Shown piece after piece: positions 6,949-14,113 of a DNA stretch of 14,113 nt. The position numbers and the translations under genes were made by a program. The stretch's first letter is position 1. Every line of letters starts with the position of its first letter. The notes beneath the pieces were generated by a model, which searched no databases, was not told the DNA's origin, and saw only the letters and a list, made by a program, of their open reading frames with translations. This DNA comes from JBLHKE01 sp047619485. Its GTDB lineage: Bacteria; Verrucomicrobiota; Verrucomicrobiia; Verrucomicrobiales; DEV007. The stretch spans positions 1 to 14,113 of the forward strand of contig JBLHKE010000111.1 of NCBI GenBank assembly GCA_047619485.1, read 5' to 3'.

Positions 6949-7112
6949 GAGCCTGTCGGACTTACCTGATCCGGCAACAATCGTTTTAGAATTCGCCCAA
7001 ATCCACCCTCCGCTTTGGCGAATATTCCAATATACTCCTGCATCGGACGGCGGATTATGACTGAATTCTAAAACGTTTTGCTCGAAATCATCTACGTTCG
7101 ACAGGCTCCTAG
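6945..7112. mobile_element. MITE-like element with nested inverted repeats and CTAG flanks
   Basis: The ends are perfect inverted repeats: GAGCCTGTCG at 6949-6958 and CGACAGGCTC at 7099-7108, each flanked by CTAG (6945-6948 and 7109-7112). Beyond the perfect part, 7 of the next 11 positions still match. Inside lies a second perfect 13-bp inverted repeat, CGTTTTAGAATTC (6982-6994) with GAATTCTAAAACG (7063-7075). The element is about 160 bp, too small to encode a transposase, and no significant open frame is present. CTAG is palindromic, so it may be a 4-bp target duplication, as made by IS5- or IS1182-type elements, or part of the repeat. It lies between convergent genes and could also fold as a bidirectional terminator. 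Confidence 0.7.
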
Positions 7113-7115
7113 CAA

Positions 7116-10100
7116 TCAATTCTGGATCACCCGCAGCCGCGCAAACCAGCGCATCTCCACACCGGCACCTGAACTAACATAAGTCAGTGTCCGCGTACCA
7201 TCTCTATTATTGCTCGCCGACGCCGGAGAGAGCGGGCTCCAGTTCACCAGATCGCTGGAAACTTGGATCTCCAGCGAGGCATCATCCGCCCAGAGGTTCT
7301 GCTCAACCTCGATGCCCAGCTGGCCGTTCACGACTTCGAACTCCGGAGGTGCCGCAATCGCGTAATCAAACAAGTTGGCGAGACCGTTATGATCATCGTC
7401 ATCACTGGGGCCACCGGCGATGCCCTCCACGATCGCCCAGTCAGCGTAGCTCTGGCCATCGACCGAGCCCGGCGTCCCGTGGATCGCGCTACTGGGGCGC
7501 CAGCTGGCAGGTTCGTTGTGATCGGGATTGGAACTGGCACACACTAACACTAGCGAATAACCGCCGCCGTCGGCGCTGGTCGGCCAGGGGAACTGGTCGT
7601 TGTAAGTGAAGTTGCGGATCACGCTGTCGTCGGCGGCACTGAGGATCACCTGCTCGCCGTCATTGCTCAGACTTCCACCGAAAGTATCCGCAATCGTAAC
7701 CCCGGGGTAGCGAGCGCTGAACGCGGCCTGATTCTTCACGATCACCAGATAGGCACCAGCTTGCAGCACCGTATTCTCCTCGAACTGAAAATCGATCCCG
7801 TCCGTGAATCGGACGCCGCTCAGATCGATCGGATCAGTGCCAATATTCTGCAGTTCAACGAACTCGAAGTCTCCGCGATCAAAGGTGCCTCCCGGGTTTT
7901 CGATCTCGCTCGGGCTGGCCGGACGATAGCTAAACTCGGAGATCACTAGGTTGCTCGAGTCGGCAGGGACAGCATCGATCAGGAACGTCGCCTCGTTTAC
8001 CGCCGACCACTGGCCACCTTGCAACACGGCCGCGCGCAGCGTGCTCTGCTCGGTGAGAGTGATTGGACCACTATAGGCAATCCCGTTCGCATCGGTCTCG
8101 ACGAAGGAGCCGGTGATCTCCGGCTCCAGCAGCAGATCACTGCTGCTGAGATTGGCGTTGAGTCCATGGATCGCCAAGATGTTCTCGCCAACATTGAGGA
8201 TCCCTAGGTGAGTCGTGATATCGAAACGTTCGAACACGATGGCCGCCGTATCAGAATTGGTGGCACCATTGTTGGTAGCGGAGTTCCACTGCAGTGACCC
8301 CGGCTTGTTAGCGCTGGCAACTTCCACCCCGTTGATAAAGGCGACGAAGCCGTCCTCGTAGCGCATCTTTAGAGTCAGCGCGTTAAAGGCGGCCGGGTCG
8401 GCGACGGTGAACCTCGCGCGCGCATAGACAGAGGTCACGTCATTGCGCATGTCTTCTACATCGATGCCGATGAATTCGGTGTAGTCCACCGTCCCACCGG
8501 GACTGGCTTCATAGCCGATCCCTGTCGTCCCGCTGAGCCAGGAAGAATCGTCGAACGGCTCCGCCCCGCCTCGCCAGTTGGAACCAATATCGGCCGTCGG
8601 GATAAGCGCTGTGGCAGCGGCATCTTCAGCAAGCAGCGTGGTGCTCGTCTGGGTGACCTCGCCGCGCGGATCGCTGCCGTCAGTGGTGTAGAAAATGGCG
8701 CCCCCAGGTTCAGTGATGACCGCTCCAAAACCGCTCGGCACACTGCCGCCGTGCGGGTTGAAGCTCGGTGCCTCGATGCTCGGATAGAGCCCGGCGCTGC
8801 GCAGTTGTCCGAGCAACACGTCCTTACGCTGGGCAAAAAACACATCGGTGATCCAGTCAAGCTCGGTCTGCCAAGTTTGCTTGTCGAGAGGAGGCTCGTT
8901 GTGCTGATCCCCCCAGCGAGCGGACTCCGCGATGATCGCCAGATCGATCTCGGCCGCGCGCGCATTCCAGCGCTCGATATTTTTCTCCTCGGTGAGCGCA
9001 CCGCCGTTGAAAAGATGCTGGTGCGCGCGGTCAGCGAAGCGGCGTTGGTAGTTGGTGTTCTGGGCAAGCTGTTGGCTGAGCCAGCGGGGATTGAATGCCC
9101 CGGCGGATTGGCCAGTACTGACAGTAGTGGTGACATTATTGTTTAGGCTGTGGTTGGAGGCCGACATCGAGTGCTCGGAGTCGTGGCAGAGAAATCGCCA
9201 CGGGTCGCGCGCAGTGGCCTCCCGGTTGCGGATACCGTAGAAATTATTCGGCCCGCTGTTGCCGAGATCGAGCGGGCCATCCCGGTTGCCGCAGAAGAAA
9301 TTGATCAGCATGTAATCGATGAGGTTGTCGACGTCGAGGTAGACCGGCAGGGAGGGATTGTCGCTACCGTCTGGATCTTTTCCTTGGGCGGCAAAGTAGG
9401 CCGCGTCGGTGGAGAACCCGGCAAGCGCGAGCGAGTGCAGTGCGCGGTAGGCATCGATGTTACCATCGACCGGGTTGACGCTGCCGCCGGAGGGCTTGAC
9501 CACATCCCAGCCTTCGCGTTTGCCGCCGAGGTAGCTGTTGGCGTAGGCGCTCTCCGAGCGCTCCTGCGTCTGGTAGAGTCCCCAGTATTGGCCGTTGAGG
9601 TAGAGATGGTAGTAGGCGCTCCGCGTGTAAGGCTGGCCGACGTCGCGCTGGCTGTCGCGGTGGAACACGTCGCGGATAAATGTGTTATGCCGCTCGTTGT
9701 TGCCGGTGTTGTTGCTCCACGCGTAGTTCTGCGCAGTGCGCAGGTCAATCTTGTCAAAATCGTCCGCACCCTCGGGGCCGAACATCTGATACTGCAAGCG
9801 GGACGCCCCATACTCGCTCCGGAAGAACAGCCTGAATGAGTGCTTCGGGTTGAAGCCCCCACGCGAGAAACCACCGCGGATACGCACGCCGGCATTTACC
9901 TGAAACGCAGGCGAGTTGTCAGGGTTCAGCAGTTCGACCGAGGTAGGCCTCTCCCAGGTATCTCCATCGCTGCCCGCATGGGTGTAGATTCCGTCGCTGG
10001 CTCCGGTTAGGTGGTTCTGGTCAGTGACGATCGAGAGCGATGGGATCTGCAACATCGCCGCACGCAACTGCGGCCCATAGGTCGCGTGATTGACGATGTT

Positions 10101-11900
10101 CGGGTCCATCCCGTAGTCAAAACTCTGGCCATTCACCGATCCCGATGGCCAGCCGGCTGGAGCAGCCCCATTGGACGACTGCAAAACGACGTCATCGAGA
10201 AACACATAGGTGTGCGTGTCGGTATTTGTCGGCTCGTGGTCTGCGAGAAATGCCGCCGCGCGCAGCGTGGTCGTCTGCGCAATGTTGACCGTGGCCGTCG
10301 GCGGGGTAGCGCCATCCGCCGCGGGAACCTGCGTCCCATTGGACAGTGTGGGCGTACTCGAGTCGCTAGTGTAGACGATCGTAGCGCCGGGCGTCAGAGA
10401 GGTGATGGTCACGACTTGCTCCGTATCATAGAAGCCGCGGTCGGGCGAAAATTTGGTGTCCTCGACAAATCCGATCACACCTGCTGCCGAGTTCTCAGCG
10501 CCGGGCGTCGGGTCAGTCAGGTACCGGTAGCTCGCCCCACCACTTTGCGTGCCGTAAGCGACGTCCTCAAACTGCTTGGGATAGTCCGGCGCAAACTCGC
10601 TCGCGATCGACGCGTCCGCCCGCACTAGCGCCAGGTATTCGCCACTGCCAGAGAGCAGGAAATTGGCATGCAGCTCGCCAGCTGGATCCCTGCGGTCCTT
10701 GCCCGACGCGAACACGATCAAAAAACCGTTGCCCGGAATTTCCGCACCAGCGGGCAGCGTCCACTTTTGCGGTAGTAGCGGATCGTCCGTCAGCGACCAT
10801 CCCGTGACGTCGAGACTGAACGGGTTCGGGTTTTTCAATTCGATCCAGTCCGAGGCCTCGCCATCTTCGTCGCGCAGGATTCCGGTGTTGTCGGCCATGA
10901 ACTCGTTGAGGATCGGCTCCAGCGGAGCGGAACCAACGAACACGGTTACCGGCAAAGTCGAGTCGCCGTTGGCATTGGTCGCGGTGAGGGTGTAGAGCGT
11001 GGTCGTGGTGGGAGACACGTTGACCGAGCCCATGTCGCTAGCCAGCGGACCGGCGACGCCACTGATCGTCACGGCATCAGCATCCGATACATCCCATGCC
11101 AAGGTGCTAGTCTGCCCGGCTGTGATGTTCTGTGGCGTCGCCGTGAAGGCGGCGATCCCGGGACGGGACGAGTAGAGTAATTGCCCACCCGCCAGCGCGC
11201 CGAGACTCACCCGCGGCTCGTAGATCAGACCTTGGAAGAAATCGCCCGCGAATCCGAGCGGATGCATGCCAACCCCGATCGTGCGGTTGAGGCTGTCGCC
11301 GAAATCATCGATCGTCTGGCCGGCGAGAGTGCTGATCGGCGCATTGTCGTCGAGATAGAACGTGAAATCGCCGGTGATGTCTACGCCGGCGAGGCCGGTC
11401 GAACTGAACACCACCGCAGCGTAGTGCCACTGGTTCACGCCAGCCGCACCGATCGATGGATCACCGACACCTGAGGCAGTCATAGAGACACCGCTCGCAG
11501 CGGCGCGGCGCACAAGTTTCTCTGTGCCGGCGTAGTCGATGATCGAATTGACGTTGCCCGCTCCGGTGTATTTGAACCAAGCTTCAAAAGTGAAACCACC
11601 GGCAGCATGGACGGTGGAATTCAGCAGCTGCCGCGTCCCCGTCGCGAGCACGCCGGCGCCCCCATCAAAGGTCAGTGAGCGATTGCCCATTCCGGCCGGC
11701 ACACCGGTGACTGGGATGTCGGACGAGAGGCTCACCGGCCCGCTGACCGCACCATCAGGACCAGTCACACTCGGAACGCTGCCACCTGAAACGGTGCCAC
11801 TATCAGAGCCGCTGACCCGGTAATGGAACACGGTTTGTCCGTGAGCCGAAAAGGTCACGGCACAAGCAAGCACCGCAAAAACGAAGGAGGATATCTTCAT
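7116..11900 (-). CDS. Giant secreted LamG/LTD/CotH-kinase protein
   Basis: The product has 1594 residues with a signal peptide (about 1-22, MKISSFVFAV.. to SAHGQ). Approximate domain order: LamG-like module (22-245), Ig-like repeat ('TLAWDVSDADAVTISG', 250-325), lamin-tail domain ('ILNEFMADN', 'SDWIELKNPNPFSLDVTGWS', 328-470), chitobiase-like repeat ('FSPDRGFYDTEQVVTITS', 480-560), CotH kinase domain (620-1000), second chitobiase-like/beta-rich region (1040-1300), second lamin-tail domain ('VISEFSYRPAS', 1315-1480), a 'DDDDHNGLANLFDYA' stretch and a C-terminal 'SSDLVNWSPLS' module. CotH signatures include 'GVRIRGGFSR', 'NPKHSFRLFFRSEYG', 'IRDVFHRD', 'YLNGQYWGLYQTQE' and the acidic 'CHDSEHS' near residue 907, matching the D/E metal-binding motif of CotH kinases. 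CotH phosphorylates spore coat proteins in Bacillus; the substrate here is unknown. A GAGG Shine-Dalgarno (11908-11911) stands 7 nt before the ATG. Gene intact. Confidence 0.93.
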   Translation of the reverse strand: MKISSFVFAVLACAVTFSAHGQTVFHYRVSGSDSGTVSGGSVPSVTGPDGAVSGPVSLSSDIPVTGVPAGMGNRSLTFDGGAGVLATGTRQLLNSTVHAAGGFTFEAWFKYTGAGNVNSIIDYAGTEKLVRRAAASGVSMTASGVGDPSIGAAGVNQWHYAAVVFSSTGLAGVDITGDFTFYLDDNAPISTLAGQTIDDFGDSLNRTIGVGMHPLGFAGDFFQGLIYEPRVSLGALAGGQLLYSSRPGIAAFTATPQNITAGQTSTLAWDVSDADAVTISGVAGPLASDMGSVNVSPTTTTLYTLTATNANGDSTLPVTVFVGSAPLEPILNEFMADNTGILRDEDGEASDWIELKNPNPFSLDVTGWSLTDDPLLPQKWTLPAGAEIPGNGFLIVFASGKDRRDPAGELHANFLLSGSGEYLALVRADASIASEFAPDYPKQFEDVAYGTQSGGASYRYLTDPTPGAENSAAGVIGFVEDTKFSPDRGFYDTEQVVTITSLTPGATIVYTSDSSTPTLSNGTQVPAADGATPPTATVNIAQTTTLRAAAFLADHEPTNTDTHTYVFLDDVVLQSSNGAAPAGWPSGSVNGQSFDYGMDPNIVNHATYGPQLRAAMLQIPSLSIVTDQNHLTGASDGIYTHAGSDGDTWERPTSVELLNPDNSPAFQVNAGVRIRGGFSRGGFNPKHSFRLFFRSEYGASRLQYQMFGPEGADDFDKIDLRTAQNYAWSNNTGNNERHNTFIRDVFHRDSQRDVGQPYTRSAYYHLYLNGQYWGLYQTQERSESAYANSYLGGKREGWDVVKPSGGSVNPVDGNIDAYRALHSLALAGFSTDAAYFAAQGKDPDGSDNPSLPVYLDVDNLIDYMLINFFCGNRDGPLDLGNSGPNNFYGIRNREATARDPWRFLCHDSEHSMSASNHSLNNNVTTTVSTGQSAGAFNPRWLSQQLAQNTNYQRRFADRAHQHLFNGGALTEEKNIERWNARAAEIDLAIIAESARWGDQHNEPPLDKQTWQTELDWITDVFFAQRKDVLLGQLRSAGLYPSIEAPSFNPHGGSVPSGFGAVITEPGGAIFYTTDGSDPRGEVTQTSTTLLAEDAAATALIPTADIGSNWRGGAEPFDDSSWLSGTTGIGYEASPGGTVDYTEFIGIDVEDMRNDVTSVYARARFTVADPAAFNALTLKMRYEDGFVAFINGVEVASANKPGSLQWNSATNNGATNSDTAAIVFERFDITTHLGILNVGENILAIHGLNANLSSSDLLLEPEITGSFVETDANGIAYSGPITLTEQSTLRAAVLQGGQWSAVNEATFLIDAVPADSSNLVISEFSYRPASPSEIENPGGTFDRGDFEFVELQNIGTDPIDLSGVRFTDGIDFQFEENTVLQAGAYLVIVKNQAAFSARYPGVTIADTFGGSLSNDGEQVILSAADDSVIRNFTYNDQFPWPTSADGGGYSLVLVCASSNPDHNEPASWRPSSAIHGTPGSVDGQSYADWAIVEGIAGGPSDDDDHNGLANLFDYAIAAPPEFEVVNGQLGIEVEQNLWADDASLEIQVSSDLVNWSPLSPASASNNRDGTRTLTYVSSGAGVEMRWFARLRVIQN

Positions 11901-11907
11901 CCGTCAG

Positions 11908-11911
11908 CCTC
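11908..11911 (-). promoter_or_regulatory. Shine-Dalgarno of the CotH-kinase gene
   Basis: The minus strand reads GAGG with a 7-nt spacer (CTGACGG) before the ATG at 11898-11900. It supports this start and is the clearest ribosome binding site in the window; the other minus-strand genes show none. Confidence 0.6.
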
Positions 11912-11950
11912 GATTGCTAGGCACCCGGGCGCAACCCTAGTTCTGTTGGG

Positions 11951-11976
11951 GCACTTGCCAGTTCGGCAAACCGTGC
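11951..11976 (-). terminator. Hairpin just after the LamG PEP-CTERM gene
   Basis: Inner stem TTGCC/GGCAA (11955-11959 with 11965-11969, loop AGTTC) and outer stem GCAC/GTGC (11951-11954 with 11973-11976) begin 4 nt past the stop codon. No U-tract follows on the minus strand. It may therefore be a 3'-end stabilising or attenuating hairpin before the CotH gene, not a full terminator. Confidence 0.3.
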
Positions 11977-11979
11977 GAC

Positions 11980-12801
11980 CTAAGATCTACGACGACGCAG
12001 AAACAGGAGCGCTGACGCGAATCCGAGCAGGAGTGGAGCTCCCGGCTCAGGGACGGTGTAGAGCAATTCTCCAGTCGTAAGTGCACCAAGCGAAACCCGC
12101 GGCTCGTAGATCTGGCCGTTGTAGAAGTCGCCCGCGAATCCGATCGGATGCGCGCCAACTGAAATGGTGCGGTTGAGGCTATCACCAAAATCGTCGATCG
12201 TCTGACCGGCGAGGGTGCCGACCGGGGTCAAGCCATCGAAGTAAAAAGTGAAGTCACCGGTGATGTCGGCGCCAGCGAGCCCCGTCGAAGTGAACACGAC
12301 GGCGGCATAGTGCCACTCGTTGATACCAACCGCCGCGATCAGTGGATCACCTACGCCGGAGGCAGTCATGGAGACACCGGTAGCCGCTGCGCGACGCACA
12401 AGTTTTTCCGTACCGGCGTAGTCGATGATCGAGTTAACGTTGCCACCACCAGCAAAATTGAACCACGCCTCGTAGGTGAATCCGCCATTTGCATTGATGT
12501 CCGAGTTGAGCAATTGCTGTGTGCCGGGCAAATTAAATCCGCCTCCACCAGAGAAGCTCAACGAACGATTGCCTGCGCTAGCTGGGACACCGGCAGTAGG
12601 CACACTCGCACTCAAGATCCCGCCAGTCCCGAGCGCGGTTCCGTTGGGGCTCCCCCCAAATCCGGGAACGGTGCCGGCAGCGACAGTTGCCGCGTCCGTG
12701 TCATTGACGCTGTAGTGCAGCACGGTCGTAGCCGCATGGCTCTGAGCGACAGAAACGAAGCCTGCGAGCAGGCAAAGTGGAAGAAATGATCGTGTTTTCA
12801 T
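11980..12801 (-). CDS. Secreted LamG-like PEP-CTERM protein
   Basis: This 273-residue protein has a signal peptide (about 1-23, ending QSHA), a LamG/concanavalin-type jelly-roll module (about 24-245) and a complete PEP-CTERM sorting tail (about 250-273). The tail has VPEPGAP, a hydrophobic segment (LLLGFASALLFL) and terminal RRRRS. PEP-CTERM proteins are recognised and cleaved by exosortases and are usually linked to extracellular polysaccharide; no exosortase gene is in the window. The LamG module is very close to that at the N-terminus of the neighbouring CotH protein: by hand count 57 of 67 residues match from 'SIIDYAGTEK' to the 'DFTFY' region. The start ATG (12799-12801) gives a proper signal peptide; the leader is A-rich (GGAAAAAAAACACACACG) and has no clear Shine-Dalgarno. 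The ligand of the LamG module is unknown. Confidence 0.92.
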   Translation of the reverse strand: MKTRSFLPLCLLAGFVSVAQSHAATTVLHYSVNDTDAATVAAGTVPGFGGSPNGTALGTGGILSASVPTAGVPASAGNRSLSFSGGGGFNLPGTQQLLNSDINANGGFTYEAWFNFAGGGNVNSIIDYAGTEKLVRRAAATGVSMTASGVGDPLIAAVGINEWHYAAVVFTSTGLAGADITGDFTFYFDGLTPVGTLAGQTIDDFGDSLNRTISVGAHPIGFAGDFYNGQIYEPRVSLGALTTGELLYTVPEPGAPLLLGFASALLFLRRRRS

Positions 12802-13024
12802 CGTGTGTGTTTTTTTTCCGAGGAGTGCTTTAAACTTCTGATTTCAGGTAACTATTGAGCGTTGGCAGCATGAGAGCAAGCTTACAATTCGGCAATATGA
12901 GCAATCCCGAATCTCGAGAACTCCCTAAATCGGGCTAGATCCCACCACAATCACCGCTAGTTGCCACCACCCCGCCCCAGGACAAGAACCAAACTTTCGC
13001 CGGGAACGCCGTCACCGGCTATTC
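12802..13024. other. Intergenic region between two LamG genes
   Basis: About 220 bp without a credible gene. It should hold the promoter of the LamG PEP-CTERM gene, but no convincing -35/-10 pair was identified. Near the 3' end of the LamG gene at 13025 a small stem GCCGG/CCGGC (12999-13003 with 13015-13019) could help termination, but it lacks a U-tract on the minus strand. Confidence 0.4.
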
Positions 13025-14044
13025 CTACTCGGAGGGAGCCACTACCCGGTAGTAAAGCCGCTCGGCGCTGATGAGTTCGGGATAATCCGGTAGGAAAAAG
13101 TGGGTCAATGTCGTGGTGGTTTCATCGACCGCGCCTTGGGCATCGGCGGCCTCGATCCATGATTTTAAGTCCGTCGAGAATTCGACGCGGTACTGAGTAT
13201 TTGGACTCGATGTCCAAGTGACGGATACTGAGGGATCCCCTGGACTGTTGTCGTAAATTAGTTCGGTGATCTTTAGTTCGGGCGGCTTTCCGCCAAACAG
13301 GAGTTCGGTGCTGCTGAGCGCTCCCAAGCTTACTCTGGTCTCGAACATCAGGCCGTTGTGGAAGTCAGCACCAAAGCCCAATGGATGCCCACCGACGCCG
13401 ATCGTCCGGACCAGGCTGTCGCCGAAGTCGTCTTTGGTCACCGGCGCAGTGCCAGTGGGTTCCGAGCTGTCGAAATACCAGGTCAGCGTGCCACTGATCA
13501 TTAAATCGGCACTGATAGGATCTCCGTCGTGTTCGAAAACGGCAGCCACGTAGTGCCACTCGTTCGCGGTCGGGTTCGCCAGAACCTGTAAACCGCTGCC
13601 TTGAGCGAAATTCATATCGAGAACTCCAGTTTCTGGGAGGATGCGAAATTTCTCGGTGCCAGCGTAATCGATCATAGCATTCAGAGTGCCGCCGCCGTCC
13701 CATTTGAACCAGGTCTCGAACGTGAACCCGCCTTCGGCGATGACAGCAGTGTGTGAGAGCTGTTGGGTGCCCGGAATGGTAATGACTTGGGTATTGGTGA
13801 ACGCCATCGAGCGATTGCCGGCGCCGGAGGGGACATTCGTATCCGGTGTATCCTCGCTCAGTGTAAGCACGCCGGCGACAGTTCCATCAGGAGATCCGTC
13901 GATTCCTGGGACGGTTCCGCCTGCGACCGTCGCTTCGTCTGAATCGGAGACACGGAAATGTAGGACAGTCGTGGCAGCGGATGCGTTTAAGGCAAATGCG
14001 AGCAGACCGACCGTGCAAAAATTGTATAATGCGTTCTTTGCCAT
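13025..14044 (-). CDS. Secreted LamG-like protein with C-terminal FstDLxxW module
   Basis: This 339-residue protein starts MAKNALYNFC with a signal peptide (about 1-23, ending NASA). A LamG-like module follows (about 24-250), homologous to those of the two downstream genes: 'TTVLHFRVSDSDEATVAGGT', 'GGFTFETWFKWDGGGTLNAM', 'IDYAGTEKF', 'NEWHYVAAVFEHDG', 'DDFGDSLVRTIGVGGHPLGF', 'RVSLGALSSTELLFGG'. It is clearly more divergent than the other two copies. The C-terminal module (about 255-339) contains 'QYRVEFSTDLKSWIEA' and ends 'RLYYRVVAPSE', a type frequent at the ends of secreted verrucomicrobial proteins. There is no PEP-CTERM tail, so it is probably released or held differently from its neighbour. 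The ATG at 14042-14044 has no obvious Shine-Dalgarno. Molecular function is unknown; LamG folds commonly bind carbohydrate or mediate adhesion. Confidence 0.9.
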   Translation of the reverse strand: MAKNALYNFCTVGLLAFALNASAATTVLHFRVSDSDEATVAGGTVPGIDGSPDGTVAGVLTLSEDTPDTNVPSGAGNRSMAFTNTQVITIPGTQQLSHTAVIAEGGFTFETWFKWDGGGTLNAMIDYAGTEKFRILPETGVLDMNFAQGSGLQVLANPTANEWHYVAAVFEHDGDPISADLMISGTLTWYFDSSEPTGTAPVTKDDFGDSLVRTIGVGGHPLGFGADFHNGLMFETRVSLGALSSTELLFGGKPPELKITELIYDNSPGDPSVSVTWTSSPNTQYRVEFSTDLKSWIEAADAQGAVDETTTTLTHFFLPDYPELISAERLYYRVVAPSE

Positions 14045-14113
14045 ACTTTTAGATAAAAAATACCACTTCTAGCTGGAAGCGAATTGTGAGGCGTCGCTGA
14101 ATTTTTCGGCCGC

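Noticed and set aside
6697..7119. 140-codon minus-strand open frame spanning the MITE-like element and the end of the sheath remnant
   Set aside because: It crosses the inverted-repeat element and the sheath coding sequence and has no independent support.
8456..9895. Long alternative frames within the CotH gene (minus 8456-9136 and 9305-9895, plus 9150-9839)
   Set aside because: They overlap the CotH kinase coding frame, which has continuous domain motifs; the alternatives are low-complexity serine/arginine or valine-rich shadows.
7108..11921. 10-bp inverted repeat CCTAGCAATC (7108-7117) and GATTGCTAGG (11912-11921) flanking the CotH gene
   Set aside because: Considered as ends of a mobile unit. 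Ten-base matches are expected many times by chance in 14 kb, the left copy overlaps the MITE flank and the gene stop, and the similarity does not extend.

Overview
The window looks like chromosomal DNA of a GC-rich bacterium of the PVC superphylum, most likely Verrucomicrobiota. This is inferred from family content. It carries DUF1501 and PSCyt1/DUF1549/DUF1553 proteins, large secreted LamG/CotH/lamin-tail proteins, a PEP-CTERM sorting tail, and C-terminal 'SSDLVNWSPLS'/'FSTDLKSWIEA' modules that are common in secreted verrucomicrobial proteins. No rRNA, tRNA or CRISPR array was seen. All apparently intact genes lie on the minus strand; the only plus-strand gene is a broken one.

Layout from left to right. 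Positions 1-574 (minus) hold a dead remnant of an rve-type transposase: its helix-turn-helix N-terminus is joined out of frame to its own C-terminus, and the DDE core is missing. Positions 575-927 are non-coding and end in a cluster of hairpins (about 783-910) that resembles a dispersed intergenic repeat. Positions 928-6005 (minus) form a compact three-gene operon, transcribed DUF1501 (6005-4692), then PSCyt1/DUF1549/DUF1553 cytochrome-like protein (4674-2395), then a second DUF1501 (2382-928), with gaps of 17 and 12 nt. Both DUF1501 proteins carry twin-arginine signals and the middle protein has a Sec-type signal and two CxxCH motifs, so the products should act outside the cytoplasm. The biochemical role of this gene pairing is not established; it is often found beside polysaccharide or sulfatase catabolic genes.

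Positions 6152-6948 (plus) hold an orphan fragment of a phage/contractile-injection tail sheath gene. Its start encodes an unexpected signal peptide. It changes frame at a G6 run that also matches a canonical -1 slippery heptamer, and its C-terminal part is absent. It abuts a MITE-like element of about 160 bp (6949-7108) with nested perfect inverted repeats and flanking CTAG copies. The element sits 3' of the next, convergent gene.

Positions 7116-14044 (minus) contain three neighbouring genes for secreted proteins that share one LamG-like module: a LamG protein with a C-terminal FstDLxxW-type module (14044-13025), a LamG PEP-CTERM protein (12801-11980), and a 1594-residue LamG/Ig-like/LTD/chitobiase-like/CotH-kinase protein (11900-7116). 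The LamG modules of the last two are close to identical, so the cluster appears to have grown by local duplication of the module, which was fused onto a CotH protein in one copy. The likely theme is cell-surface or extracellular adhesion and carbohydrate-associated proteins.
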